Shown here: in pieces, positions 48,997-62,600 of the stretch | Layout of the letters: each line of letters begins with the position of its first letter | Position numbering within the stretch: position 1 is the first letter of the stretch | Source of the DNA: Xylaria sp. FL1777 | Taxonomy: Eukaryota; Ascomycota; Sordariomycetes; Xylariales; Xylariaceae | NCBI GenBank assembly: GCA_022578965.1 | Contig: MU400507.1 | Coordinates: 248,001 to 312,000, forward strand | DNA length: 64,000 nt | Reading direction: 5' to 3' | The notes under the pieces: generated by a model | Databases searched by the model: none | What the model saw: the letters and a program-made list of their open reading frames with translations, nothing else | Told to the model about the DNA's origin: nothing | Made by a program: the position numbers and the translations under genes

Positions 48997-51900
48997 CTAA
49001 AATTGCCAGGAGTCGTCGTCACCGACTGACTTGATAGCCCAGTGGAACTTTTCACGAAGAGTCTTGGAGAAGAATTTCTCAATGGGAACGTTGAATTTGT
49101 TTGCAAAAACAACGGTGAGGCGAGGATCGATATAGTTCTGTAGCACATCAGCAATCCCATCACTGAGCACTCATGACAAGGAATATGCTTACAATCTTGG
49201 AGGTTCCAAGAGCTACCTCCTTATTGCCATCTCTGTCGGCAGCTTGCAGTTCTATAGTTCGAATGCGCTCCTCAATCTTCTTAACATTGGCCTCGACCTT
49301 CTCGACAGTAGGAGCCTTTCCCTCGGCCTCGACCTTCTTTGACTTATTCTCTTTCTTGAACTTCTTCGCCAACTCATCAGCATCTTTAAGTCGCTCCTTA
49401 AGCTCTTTTTCAGGCATGATCTTCTCGCCTGCTTCTTGAAGCTTCTGGTTGTCCTTTTCAAACTTCTTCTGGATCTTGGTGCGCTGCTCCTCAACTAAGA
49501 AATTCTGGTGCTCAAGAATCCATGCTTCGTCAAGATCTGCGTCCATTTCAAAGAAAGCTGCACCTTTCTTCTTCTTTATCTTCGAATCAATATCTAGCAT
49601 CATCTGTTTATTACGCCACACTTGGTATTTAAGACCTTTAACTCGATCAGCGAGCTTCTCCATCTGAGCTTCGTGCGAGGCGCCGACTGTTCGCTTGTGG
49701 TTACACAAGATTGCCACTTCACGATTGCAGTCATTGTAGAGCTTAATCTTCTCGGCCACCGTTCTCTCCACAACCGCCACCTCATTGAGCAACCTTTGCA
49801 TTGTGAACGAAGCATTGTAAGTACGGAAGACTTTGGCCGTTAATCCTGGCATGTAGTTGGAAAGGTGCTTGTTCAACTGAGAAGTTGTTAGGCGGTCAAA
49901 GATATCATCGCCCTCTTTCTTGGGCGACTTTTTGAATACGCGAAGATTTTTGAACACTTGGCGGTCAACGGTGACCTCGTCATAGAACCTAATGCTGTCT
50001 TTGCCCAGGAAATCAAAAATGACGGTGTTGGGCTCTCTTAGAGTGACGTGCTCAAATTTCAGTGAACAACAACCAACCGTCTCCGCTTCATTTTCGGCAT
50101 CCTTCTCATTGCCTGCTCTTAGCGCAAACCTGTCAATGAGATAAACGGCTGTAGCACGTTGGCGGTCGGCCATGGATTCAGCTTTGAGATCCCGCTCGTA
50201 ATCTTTTCGGATCTTGGCAATATGCTTTTTCAGCTCTCGGGCCTTCTCGAACTTTTTGAGATCGGCCTGACCCTTGACAGTGCTCTGAGCACCAAGCATG
50301 ACATACTTATAAGCGCCGTTGATATTTTCCTGCCACATAGCCAGCCAAGTAGCCTTATTGTCATGCTGCACGGCCTTCCATTTGTGGCCGTCCGGAGGAC
50401 GAGGGACCTGGGCGTCCTTGCCGATGTTGATTGTGATCTGCTCGGGCATCACCCGTAGCTTGACCTTGCCGGTTTTCGGGTGCTCACCACGGCCACGGAA
50501 TAGTCCAGGTGGTTCGACCCTGAAGTTACCGACTTTCTCTTTGCGACCATCCCACTTGCAGTACATGAATGGCGCTTCAAGTTTGTCTTTCTCAGCTTTC
50601 TCGGCTGCCTTCTCATCTTTGGAACGAGCCTTTTTGGCTTCGCTCTTACCCTGGTAGTAATCAAAGATTTGTTGGAAGTCAAGCTTCGAGAATTCCTTGA
50701 TGTCAATCTTGTTACCTTGTCGATCTTTGGCTCCACCTGTACGCTTCAGCACGTCCTTGAAATCGTTGAAAAAGTTCTTCTGGAAAACGGGATTTTCAAC
50801 ATTGTGCGCAGAGTTCAACATGGCACCGAAGAAGCCTGCGACCTCTTCGGCTTCGACATGTAGGGTAACAGGGACTCCGTTGTAGACGAGCTTCACATTC
50901 TTAGGCAGAGGTTCATACTCCGGGGGGAACAGGACGCCGTTATGTTCAAGCGTCTGCCATTTGATGCTATCATCCGTTTTGGCTTGATCCCACCAGCGAT
51001 ATTCCTCTTCGTCATCTTCTGCGTCAGCGGGATCCTCGCTTTGTTCCTTTTTCGCTTTCTTTGCAGGGGGCTTTTTGCCTGTGGATGTCTGTTCTGCCTT
51101 GACTTTACCCTTGGGTGTAGCGGTTTTAACTTTCTTTCGCATAGGGGTATCGGAGTCGGAATCTGCTTTAACGTTATTTGATTTGGCCTTTCCGTTCGTT
51201 CCGTTGACAGAGCGCTTTCGACTCTTTGCCGCTGATAAGGGCGCATCATCGTCAGACTCTTCCTTGACGACCTTCTTCGGGGCTGCTCTCTTTGCTTTCG
51301 ACTCTCTCGCCAGGATAGCTTTGGCTTCTGTCTCAGCGGCCTTGTCGATAGACTTGCGCTTAGCTACTAGTTTCTTATTAAGAGGAACATCGTCGTCTGA
51401 GTCTTCGGCAACGGCTGTCTCATCGGCAGCTGGAGGCAGCCTAGGCCTACTCTTGATAGGAACATCCGAATCCGAATCGTCTTGGACGGCCTTTCTTTGT
51501 CGCTTTGCCTAGCACCTAGTTAGTACCGAGGTCATAGACTTTTAAAACAGGCCAAGAAAGACCTACCAATCGCCCATCCTCGCTGTCTGACTCACGGTAC
51601 TTGACATTACCGACAGAAGATCGTGACTTCCGTTTGCCATTTCCGTTTACGAGGGGAGCATCATCATCGTCGTCAATAGGACCGTGTCGAATCGATAACG
51701 GGGCAGGCTTTAAATTTGAATCAGAGTCCATGTCCATGTCATTGTCATCGGACTCCGAGATCTTAGCGGCCGACACTAAAAGGGAAGAGGAAGAGTCAGT
51801 GCACGTGTTTCCTTCTCTTCCTCTGTATACTACCGAGGAAAGCAGCTATTGTGTCGAATCAAGGCCACGCAGGAGGGCTGGCTTGGGACATCGGGGGATT

Positions 51901-52017
51901 TCCGTAAGAGCGAACGCAATGGACGGGGGTTGTTGTGATAATCTATGAGGGAATAAGCGTTGGATACTCACAATGGCCATTGGCGCGCGCCAGCGGCATA
52001 TCATCATCCGACGACAT
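48997..52017 (-). CDS. TOP1: DNA topoisomerase I (type IB)
   Basis: Four exons on the minus strand, 52017-51972, 51775-51567, 51508-49193 and 49137-48997, give 903 aa; introns are 196, 58 and 55 nt. The first exon encodes only [15 protein letters not shown] plus one base. The first 300 residues are alternating acidic and basic, full of SDSD and KKAKK runs, as in eukaryotic topoisomerase I N-termini that carry nuclear signals. The core follows ([55 protein letters not shown]), then a coiled linker. The final exon brings the active-site tyrosine, Y859, in SKINYIDPR. The enzyme relaxes supercoils through a 3'-phosphotyrosine intermediate. The catalytic residue is separated from the core by the last intron, so splicing is needed for an active protein. 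Confidence 0.94.
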
Positions 52018-52865
52018 GGTGGGCGGGCGAGAAGGTTGTCGACGTGGAAAGCGCAGCCGGGAGATGGGCTGTGGGATGGGGACAGTGCAATGGTGAATTG
52101 CAGCCCTGCGTGCGAAGCAGAAGGCGGGTAAGAGGCGCGTTGGGAAAATGCGTCTGAGCCGGCTGGGAAAAAGCCGGACTGCGAGTGAAGGCAGAGTTGG
52201 GAGGGTATTGCAAAGGGTGGCCGACACCGTAGTGCACCACCCCGGTCTATAGAGCTTGGGGAAAAGGACCGTCGCGAGGAAGGGGAGGAGCGGAAGGGAA
52301 GCCGGGGGAGAAGAAAGGGAGAGGGAGTGAGATTGGGAAGGGAAAAAAAAGCAGCAGGTGGGCAAGCCTTGGTGAAGGAGGTATATGGAGGCGAGCAAGG
52401 TCTTGAAGGCTTCACAAGTCAAGACTCAGTCTGGACTGGCCCACACGCCATGCTAGAGAGTTTTAGTGTATGTAGGCTGTAGCCACACTGCACAGGACCG
52501 GAGGAGGCACTATTGGCTGGCTGCTGGTGTTGGCAGTGGGGCCGACCACCGAGGTAGGGCAATGAAAGAATGCCACAGTTGTCGGCCAGCCCGTCAAGGT
52601 CGTTTGTTGAGCTGGGGGTAGGCTGGCGAGGCAATGGGCGCCGGGAGTCCTGCCAGCTGGTGGCCGTTGGTAGGGGCTGTGCTGGTTCCGGCACAGGTGG
52701 GGCGCTGGGTTAGGGAGGGAAGGAGGACTCGGAATGACGGGAATGCCCAGACTGGACTAGCACAAATTACAATGGCACAATGTAGGTAGTTCGGTAGGTA
52801 CCTCTAGGTTAAGGTAGATAGGAACTCAATGAGGTAGATAGGTGTGATCTATGTGTAGCCTGTAG

Positions 52866-52884
52866 GGTAGGTAGGTAGGTAGGT
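52866..52884. repeat. (GTAG)n simple repeat
   Basis: About four and a half units of GTAG/GGTA in a row. Confidence 0.85.
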
Positions 52885-53373
52885 GCGTACAGCGGTAGCG
52901 TATGCGCGCGGTGGTACCATAGGGTGGTAGGGTGGTACGTGTATGAATTCTGAATTCCGGACAGGGGTGTGGAGATTGACTGACTGATGGCTGAAGTTCC
53001 CGTGAACTTTTTTTTTTGTCTTTGTCTTTTATCTCTCTAGTGCTCACTGGTGTGCCGTATGCAGCCTACGTAGGTAAGTAATCCCAGTAATACTACAGTG
53101 GGCTTACGGCACTGCAAAGTATTTTATCTGAGTACTTAAGTAAGTACCTACCTTAGTCATTGATGATAGTGTTTTGCCAGCCATTGAAATCATATGATTG
53201 GGCTACAAACTTCCCTGATAGGGTGGGCTATTACGCTGTGTTGTACACTATTTTTGCGTGAAAAGGTAGATGATTAATCGTATGAATGTTCAGCATCTTA
53301 CTTACACTTAGAGTACTGCATGTGCCTAAGGTAGAGAGATAGAGAGTTGTGATTATATGTAAATTCCTATGCA

Positions 53374-53423
53374 TACCTAGGTACTACCATCTACATGTAA
53401 GAAGGTACTTATACACCTAGGTA
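53374..53423. repeat. Two neighbouring TACCTAGGTA-type palindromes
   Basis: A perfect TACCTAGGTA at 53374-53383 and a nine-of-ten match (CACCTAGGTA) at 53414-53423, 40 bases apart. Other perfect copies in the window are at 5623, 24328, 31866 and 38569. Confidence 0.8.
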
Positions 53424-53700
53424 CATCCATACTCAAGTACATATGTAGGCAGCTGACACCTGGTAACAGAAGATTATCTCCACTGCAGCCCGACAATTTG
53501 CCGTTGCTCCGATCAGATTGGTTAGGCTAACCGTAGCAAGCAGCAAGCAACCAGCTTTGCAGTGGAGAGATAATATCAAACCTCCCGACCAAGAACGATC
53601 TTTAAGATCACACAGTCAACCAATTGATTGCGCAGCGCATCGCAATAGACGAGCGGTTGGTGTTTGAGGTTCTTCCCGCATTCTTTCGGTCCCTTTCATC

Positions 53701-54842
53701 ATGCTTTCAAGAGTAGCCCGACCGGCTCTGAGGGCCGGCGCTGCTGCTGCGGCTATTCCTGCTCGGTACGTCTCGGGTCCCCAGGATACATGCGTCTTCT
53801 TACTGCGCGGCTCGGGCGAGGCAATGAGGCAATGAGGCAATTCGCAGACAACCGTCACCACGGCTTGCCACGCCCGCTGTCCACGCTCGTGATGAAGTGC
53901 ATCCGGTTCTGACTATTCTGCTTCCATAGCACCGCCCAAAATGCCGCGACCTATGCCACCCTGCGCGAGATCGAGGGCAAGCTGAAGTCGATTCGCAATA
54001 TCGAGAAGATCACCAACACCATGAAGATCGTCGCCTCCACCAAGCTGACCCGTGCCCAACGAGCCATGAACGAGTCCCGCAAGTACGGCGAGACCTCCCA
54101 GGAGGTCTTCCAGTCCGCCGAGACGAAACCGCTCGAGGCCGAGGGGAAGAAGACTCTGTACATTGTCTGCAGCTCTGACAAGGGTCTCTGTGGTGGTATT
54201 CACTCTGGTCTCTCGCGTTTCATGCGTCGCCATCTTGGCCCCGACCACCAAGCTGCCGACCTTGTTCTCATCGGCGAGAAGTCCCGTGCCCAGCTGAGCC
54301 GGACGAACGGCAAGGACATTGCCTTGACCTTCGCTGGTATCGGCAAGGACGTACCCACCTTCGCTGATGCCCAGGCTATTGCCGACCAGGTCGTCCAGCT
54401 ACCCACCGAGTACTCAGACATCAAGATCGTCTACAACAAATTCATTAACGCTACGGCTTACGAACCGGCCGTCGTCGAGGCCTTCTCGGAGGAGGCTATT
54501 GCTAACTCCCCCAACTTCTCGGCTTTCGAGGTCGACGAGGAGCTTCTCTCCAACCTGCGGGAATATGCCCTTGCCAACTCACTCTACTGGGCTCTGGCCG
54601 AGGGCCATGCCTGCGAGATTTCGGCTCGTCGGAATGCTATGGATGTACGTGACAGCTTTCACCGAACGTCGATTATTAATCGACCCTACTAACCCGTACT
54701 AACTCTGTTGCAGAACGCCTCCAAGAATGCCAATGAAATGATCAGCAAGAACCAGATCCTGTTCAACCGAACTCGTCAAGCTGTCATTACTGGTGAACTG
54801 GTCGAAATTATTACTGGTGCTACTGCCTCGGAAGACATGTAA
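53701..54842 (+). CDS. ATP3: Mitochondrial ATP synthase gamma subunit
   Basis: Three exons, 53701-53765, 53930-54644 and 54714-54842, give 302 aa; introns are 164 and 69 nt. The N-terminus ([20 protein letters not shown]) is a mitochondrial import signal, cut from the mature part by the first intron. The mature protein begins near [20 protein letters not shown] and contains [19 protein letters not shown], the central [18 protein letters not shown] and the C-terminal helix [24 protein letters not shown]. The gamma subunit is the rotating shaft of F1, coupling proton flow to ATP synthesis. The gene is intact and codon use is strongly C-ending (GTC, ATC, AAG), fitting high expression. It is the last gene before the A+T-rich block. 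Confidence 0.95.
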
Positions 54843-56355
54843 AATTGGTTCATCTATAGACGAGTGGGAAAACCGGTGGGGAAAGGGCGCCGCATGGTGA
54901 TCCATCAATATCGCATCTTCCCTTTGTATCAAAGTTACCCTATGCCAGCCCTCTGTGTACCAACGCCTCAATAAACAAGTTTCACAACTTTTATCAATGT
55001 GGTGACGTTGGCCACGTTTGACGAGTTTGACAGCTATCAGGGAATTAGGTACTCAAATGCGGGCTGAGATGTTTTGCACCAAGTATTCGCCCATTTGTTT
55101 GCGCGTTTAGACTGGACAATTAACAGTTTCCAATGTTTCATAAACAGCGAATAACTCTAATAAAAGTAAATAAGGGATATGAAGGGATCGATTCGTCTTT
55201 TCCAATGTTGATCTGTCAAAGGTTGTGTATACATAAACTGTTTGCGAAGAGAGCAAGGAGATACAGAAGCGGTAAACAAAACATGAGAAGTACTTATCTA
55301 CTCTACCTCTCCGACTCATATAAGTACAGTAGTCGTTTACAAAAATAGACACCGGCAGGTTACACAGATCTATCTCTTGGAAATCCATGTCCGCCCTAAG
55401 ATTAGGTACCCGTAGTCTTTCTTCCGCCTACATTCTACGGGCCCCGAGACGATGTATAACTATGATACCTTCATTTGTAGCCGTGTGCCTCGCTCGCTTA
55501 GGAACAAAGCAATGAGTGGTCGGAATACATACATGCTTGTATTGCATTTTAAGCCCGGGAGATCTCGTTCTGGAGAAACGTAGGTTACGCGGCAGCTATA
55601 ATGTACCACGCCACCCTTTCGAGCTTTCTTGGAATTCTTCCTAATGTGAAGCAGACATGATTGTTCTCATTACCTTTGGGCGGTCATATTAGATCAAGAT
55701 TTGGTCCTAATTTCCGGTCCTAATATATTTTTATGTTCAAATATAACTTTATGAATTTCTTTTCCTATGCCCTCCAAACAACTAGTGGATTGGTCCGGAT
55801 GAGTACAAATACCATATCATGATAGCAAGTCATTCTCTGAAAATATAATCACTGACACTTGTCTTGTCTTGTGGATTGCGTTTATTTGCATCAAGCGCTA
55901 TATAATGTATGCTAGCGTATAATATGTAACCTAACGAACATCATCCCCCCCTCTATCAAGGGAACGCTCCCATCACCCATACCGAACACGCTGGAGTCTT
56001 GATTTGCTATTTTAAAAGAAGTTTTAGCTCCTAAAACATGTCTTAAAAGTAGTTTAAGTTAAGATATGCATGCTAATAAAACATGCAAATAAAACATATA
56101 GATATAAAAACATATAAACCTAGAAATATATAAACATAAAAATATATAAACGCAAAAACATATATATAAACATAAAAACAAACGTAAGTAAATATAAGCA
56201 AAGTTTTATATAGCGCATTTATTTAAAGCTATTATATGCTTATTAATAAAACAAACTAATAATTAAAATAAACAGTAAGCTTTTAACTTTAATAGTGCAT
56301 ATATAAATCCTTATTTAACTAAAAGCTAAGCTTAATAGCTATTATATAAAGTCTT
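54843..56355. other. Transition from gene-bearing DNA to A+T-rich DNA
   Basis: The ATP3 3' region followed by ordinary intergenic sequence up to about 55,980. From there G+C falls sharply within a few dozen bases and stays low. The last 5 bases (56351-56355, GTCTT) are the proposed left target-site copy of the retrotransposon. The 370 bases before the element are themselves A+T-rich, so it probably landed in an already degraded repeat. Confidence 0.6.
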
Positions 56356-56641
56356 TATTAAATGGGCTTTATATAATCGTACGTTTAATATATATGTGCT
56401 AAAATAAAGTATAATAATCTTTGTATTATAAGCTGTTTATTTTCTATATGTTTAAAAAAGAAAAGGTTTATACAAAGCAAAGGTTTTCCTTTATATATAA
56501 GAACTTTGCTAGCATATAAGCTAAGCTAACACTAAGATTACCTTGGTTTATATAATAACTTTTGTACAAAGTAATCTTTATATAAAACCTATTATATGTA
56601 CTATATATAAAAGTTGCAACTAATAACTAGTTATTTTAACA
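56356..56641. repeat. Left long terminal repeat (286 bp)
   Basis: Begins TATTAAAT and ends TTTTAACA. The original start was probably TGTTAA, which would be the exact inverse of the TTAACA end. Compared with the right copy: no gaps, 46 differences, all transitions, no transversions. 23 of the differences have A/T here and G/C there, and 23 the reverse. Confidence 0.85.
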
Positions 56642-59600
56642 TTAGCTACTTTTTTTTTAGTTATAATTTTTTTTATATAATGCTATTTAAAAAAAATAAA
56701 AAGAATAATTTTATAAAAAGTTAAATATTTAGTATTATAGTTTTTATAAAAAAAAGGTTTGCTTATATATTTGCTTTTTTTGAACTTTATAGTTATATAA
56801 AGCCTAAAATTAAAAATAGTTGCTTTTTAAATAAAGCACTTAAACCTTTATATAGTTTAATTACTACTAGCATAATTAAAGTTCTTTGTTTTTATTGTTA
56901 TATAGCTAACTAATGTTAGCTAATAATATAAAATAAAATATTAATAGTAAGCAATTTATATTAAAGTTAATTAAAAGTTTCTTTTTTATATAGTAGTAAG
57001 TTTAATAATGTCTTAAAGTATAAAAGCTAGGCTTTGTTTATAAAAAAAGCCTGAATTTTGTAGTGCTTTTTGTTGCTTTTATATCTTTAAACCTTTTATT
57101 TTGTATAGCTGCTTATTTTGTTATTAGCTGCTTTATATGCACATATATATACTTATAGCAGCTTTACACTTAGTTATTTTTATATATATACTTATATATA
57201 TACTTATATAATAGCTACTTTACTATAATATAATATTAATAGTTGTTAGCTTTACATTATAAGCTAAAATAATAGTTATAACGTTATATAACTATTAACT
57301 AATAATTTTAATAATTAATTATTTTTTTAGTTGCTATATATAAATATATATATTTGTTTTTTTTTATATAGCTTATTGTTTAAGTAGTTTATTAATAATT
57401 GTTTGTTATATAAAAGGTAATAAGTTTTAAGTTACATTAATACCTTTAGTTAATATTAAGGTTTAAATTTTGCATAGTACTTTAGTTGCTTTTACTATAG
57501 CTTAGATAATTCGTTATAAAAACTATTTTCGTGCAGTATTTATTTAATTACGCAGCATTATAGTTATTTTATGCAGTTAAAATACTTATATAAACTACAA
57601 AAGCTTTTTTTTCTAAGGTTGCTAACAAATAATAAAATTTTAAAGTAATGCATATATTACATACGTTTAATAATTATATAATACTTATTACAATTACTAT
57701 ACTTAAATAAATAAAAAAAGGTTAAGTGTTATATAGTAGTTTAGTAAAAAAAATAAAAAAAAATATTAAGCACTTATATATAGCTTAAAAAATAGTTATA
57801 TAGAAAAAAATATAAAATTTGCGATGTTTTATAGTTTTTAATATTTTTTTCGAAGTTAAATATACTTGTTTGTTACCTTTTTACTTATTATATAATTATT
57901 ATAACAATTTTCGTACAAAAGTATTCTTTTAATTCTTTTTTTCAATTTGTTTATATAAAGGTTGTTTTTATTTTCTTTTTATAAATACTTTCATTTATAC
58001 AATTAGTTAATTTATAAATACTAAGGTTTTTAGCGCTTAGTTTAGTGTTTTTTTTGTAAATACATTAGCTAAATTATTTTTACTGTTAATTTATTATACT
58101 TTAAAAATCTTTTTCTTTTTATATAACTCTTTAAGTAATATAATATTAATTATAAGGCGTTTTTTCTAAGTAATTTCTAGCTTTACTAAACAGTTATATA
58201 ACAATTTTAAGTTTAAATATAGTATAACAAAAATTAAAAATAATTCTAGCGTAGCTATAATTTTTTAAAGCATTATATAAAAAGCTATAACGCTATTAAA
58301 ACTATTTATTATACTATATAATTTGCTAGCTAGTATACTTTATGTTATTTATTTATATTTGCTAAAGTTTTAATATATAATGTTTTTTTTAATTTTAAAA
58401 GCTAAGTTTTTTTTTGTATAGTGCTTTATTATAAATACAATAATAAATCCTAATTATAAAGTTATATTAGTATTATTTATAAATAAACTGTTTATAAAAA
58501 TAAATAGTTTTATATAGCTTAAATTTAAAAGTATAAACGTTAATTCATAGTTATAATTATTTATTTGCTATTTAACTTTACGGTTTAAATTCTTTATATT
58601 TATTAGTGCTAGATTAATTACTTAAGCAGTAGTTATAAAGTTATATATAGCTTTTAGTTAGCAAATGTTGCTTATATAAGCACTACATATACGTTAAAAA
58701 ACATATTGCTATATAGCATTTTTTATATAAAAGTTAATTAAAGCTAGCTAATTAGCTTAACTTTTTTATATAAGCATTATATTTCTTTCGTATAAAAAAG
58801 TAACTTAGCTACTGTTAAATTTAATAAAGTAATTTTGCTATAAAGTTTTTTTTAGCTTTGCATAAAACTTTGCTTTATATAATTTATGTTTTTTTTTCGC
58901 TAAAAATTTAAGTGTAGCAAAGCTAAATATATTGTTTGTTTAAAAGCTTATAATACTAAATTTATACAAAAGTCCTAATATAAACAATAAACATAAATTA
59001 TACATAAAGATTATTATACTAAGTTTTTTATAATAATATTAATAATAAGTTTTAAACTAATATAGCTTTAATTTAGCTAAGCTATATAATAGTTATATAA
59101 TTTATATAATTGTTTTTTTAGAATATTTTAAAATAAGTTTAAAAAGTAGTTATGCAAGGATTTTTTATGCAAGCTTGTTTTTTAATTATATATATGCTTA
59201 CGTAATATTTTAAAGCTTGCTTAAAGCGTTAAATTCCTAAATTAGTAAAAAGCCTAAAGCTAACAATAGCTGTTAGCTTATTTGCTAAATTATTAGCAAT
59301 TAAGTTAATATAGTTTTTTTTTTTGTATTATTATAGCTTTGCATAACTAATTTAAACTTTTTGTATAGCTTAGTTATTTTTTTTTTAATTTTTTATATAA
59401 AGCAAAACTTAAAAATCTAAGTGCTATTATATTTATATAAGTTATATTTTACGAACTAAAAAATACTTTATATAATAAAGTTATTAATTTTTATAGCGTT
59501 TAATTTTTTAAATAAAGTGCTAAAAGTACTAATAATGCTGTTTTTGCATAATTTTACTGCTAAGGCATAGTTTTGTTCTTTTTTTAAAGTTAAAAACAAG

Positions 59601-62600
59601 TTGCTAATATTTTATATAAATGCTATAAAAAAGTTCTTAGTTTTTTTAGGTTTTTTATGTTTTTTTTATATAACTAGTTTTAAAGCTAGCTTAATAATAA
59701 TTATGTTTTTTTTTTTACTATTTGCTAAAATAAGTTTAGTTATATAGTAATATAGCTTAACTTATGTTTATTTAAAGCAAATTAAGCTATTTATAAAATT
59801 AATAATTATATTAGGTTTCTTAAGTAATTATATTTTGTATGGTTTTTTTTAGCCTTATTTTTTATGCTATATAAAAACTTTACTATATAAAAGTAAAAAT
59901 AATACTTTATATAAAGCTAGCTTATTACGTTTATAAATTATACAGCTAATTTTAACTTTTGCTTGTTTTTCGTAAAGCATTTTTATAGCTTTTTTAACTG
60001 CTTTAGCTTTTTGTATAATATTTAACAAAAAAAAAAAGTCTTAATTAACCTTTAAATATGCTTTAAATACAAAAAGCGTTAAAATTAAACTATTAAGCCT
60101 TGCAGTATTATTTAAAGCTTTAATTACTATTTATAAAATTAATTTATTTTTTATATAATAACCTAGTTTAGCTTTTAATATGTTATATATATAACAAAAA
60201 GGTTTATATGCTTTTTTTATTTTGCTAATAGCTTAATAAGCTTTAATAAGCATTTTTTAGCACTTTATACCTATAATTTTAGCTTAGTTCTAAAATTCTT
60301 TAAACAAAAAGTTTGTACTAAAGTTATATATAATATAGTTTAAAAGTTCTTAATATATGTTAATTTAGCACTTATATAAAACTTTTTAAACATTTTATGT
60401 AAACATAAATTTTAAAAATATAACTGCTTAAAATAATATAACTGCATTAATTATATATAAAACCTGCTTATTATTTATTTATATAACATTAATTATAACT
60501 TTATAATTAAAGTTATAATTATTTTTAATTATAAATTTAAAACAACAAAGTGCTTAGTTATATAACTAGCAATAATAGCAAAACTTTTAGATTTTTTTTA
60601 AAGCAAAGCAATTAACATTATAGCTTATATAACTAAGCATATTATATAATTTCTCTATATAAAAATGTTTAAAACGTTTATAAAGCTTTTATAGTTTTAT
60701 TTTTATAAAATATAAACTTGCTTTATATAAGCTAGTATTAAAAAACAAGTGTTTTTATTTCTATATAACAAAAATAGTCTTTTTGTTTTGTTATATAATA
60801 ACGTTCTTTGTGTTATTAAAGTATGCTTTTAAGCAATTAACATTTTTTAATAAAAATAAAAAAAAAATAAAAATATTCAAAATATAATATATAGTTATAC
60901 TAAAAGCGTTTTTTATTTATATAGTACTTATAGCATTTATAGTATTACTTCTGCTAAAACAAATATAAGCGTTACTTAAAGTTTAACTAACTTTTATATA
61001 AAAATATATTTAAAAGTATGCTTTTAATTAAACTTTTTTTACCGTTAAATAATTAAAAGCGCTAATATTTTAAAGTTTACTTTAATAATCTATATAATAA
61101 TAATTGCTTAATATAAACTAATTATATAGTACTATTGTTTTATAGTTCTAAATATTTTTTCTTGTTATATAATAAAGAAATGTGCTATTTATTAAATATT
61201 AAGTAGTTTAATTACTAAATTTTTTATTAATATTTTTAGTACTATTGTTTAACTTAAAATATTTTTTGTATTTTGCTATATATAAAAAGAATTCTTTTAA
61301 AATAAGTTTTTAGTTATAAATCATTTCGTATAAATTAAAAAACACGTTTTTTACATAAGCTTTTTTTTAGAAAGTATAGCATATTAACTAGCAGCTCTTT
61401 TTCTAGCAAACAAAGTATTTTTTATTTATATAAAAATTCTAGTTTTTTTAGTTATAGCTTTAAAAGTAGCTTAGCTGTTTAATTAATTAACTTAATAACT
61501 TTAGCATAAATTTAAGTTATTAGTTTTTTATATAGCTATAGTTATATTTTTAGTTTATAAAATATAATTTATTATTTTTTTATATAAAAGTTTTTATTAT
61601 ACTATTTAATGCTATACGTAAGCATGCTTATAAATTAGCAAAAAATCTTTTGCATATAAGTTTCTAAAAAATTAACGCTATAGCTAACTTTAGTACGCTT
61701 TAATATATTTGTGCAACATTTATACTTAGCTAAATTTTGCTTTAATAGCTAGTACTAAGCGCTTACTATGCTTTTTTAAGCTTATTAAGCATTAATTTAA
61801 GTATTTCGTGCAAAACTAAGTTTAAGTTTTTTTTTTTATTTATATAAAAAAAACTATAGTTTAATTAGCTTAATATTAGCTATAGTTTATATTAGTGTTA
61901 AAATAAATATTTATTATATAATATATTTTACTTTAGGTTTTATTTAAATTAATGCAGTTAATAAAAAAGTTCTTTATATAACTTTTTAAAATACATAAAA
62001 ATATAACATAATATTAGTTTTTTATAATTTTAATACGTTAATAAGTAGCAATAAATAAATAAGCCTTGTTATATAATAAATTATATAGCTTGCTTATATA
62101 GTTCTAGCTTAAGTTTTAGCTTTTTTAAAAAGTAATATATTTATTAAAAAGTATAAATTTGTTTTATATAAACTTTATTAAAAGTAAATCAAAAAACATA
62201 CTTTTAATAGCTAAATCTAGTGTTATATAAACATATGTTTTTTGCTTTAATGTTTATAGTAAATAATACTAAACAAGATATTTATATACTAGCTAAAAAA
62301 TTAGTTTATAACTTGCTTTTATTATACAAAAATTAAACAGCTTAAAAGAATTCTAGTGTTTAATGCTTAGCTAAATTAATTATAGTTAATATTTATATTA
62401 TTACGTTTAAAATTATACGTTAAAACTTGGGTTTTTAAAAGGTAGTTTAATATATAAGTAGTTTAAAAAATTCTAACTATTATATAAAAAAGTGTTTAGC
62501 TATTAACTTAGTATTAAAAATATTACTAATAGTTAAATAGTTATTATATAACAAATATTTAGTAGTTTTTTTAATTTCCTAATTATAAAGTTTTTATAGG

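Larger units (their letters stand above)
52018..53700. promoter_or_regulatory. Divergent intergenic region, TOP1 / ATP synthase gamma
   Basis: 1.68 kb between two start codons pointing away from each other, so it should hold both promoters. Near TOP1 the plus strand is purine-rich (52260-52345), giving a C/T-rich leader on the TOP1 strand, common in fungal promoters. An AGGT-type simple repeat and two close copies of the TACCTAGGTA motif lie further right. No gene seen. Confidence 0.5.

Noticed and set aside
56648..56659. Pyrimidine run just inside the left LTR as a polypurine tract of a minus-strand element
   Set aside because: It is separated from the LTR by several non-matching bases, and poly(T) runs are common throughout the block, so orientation cannot be decided.
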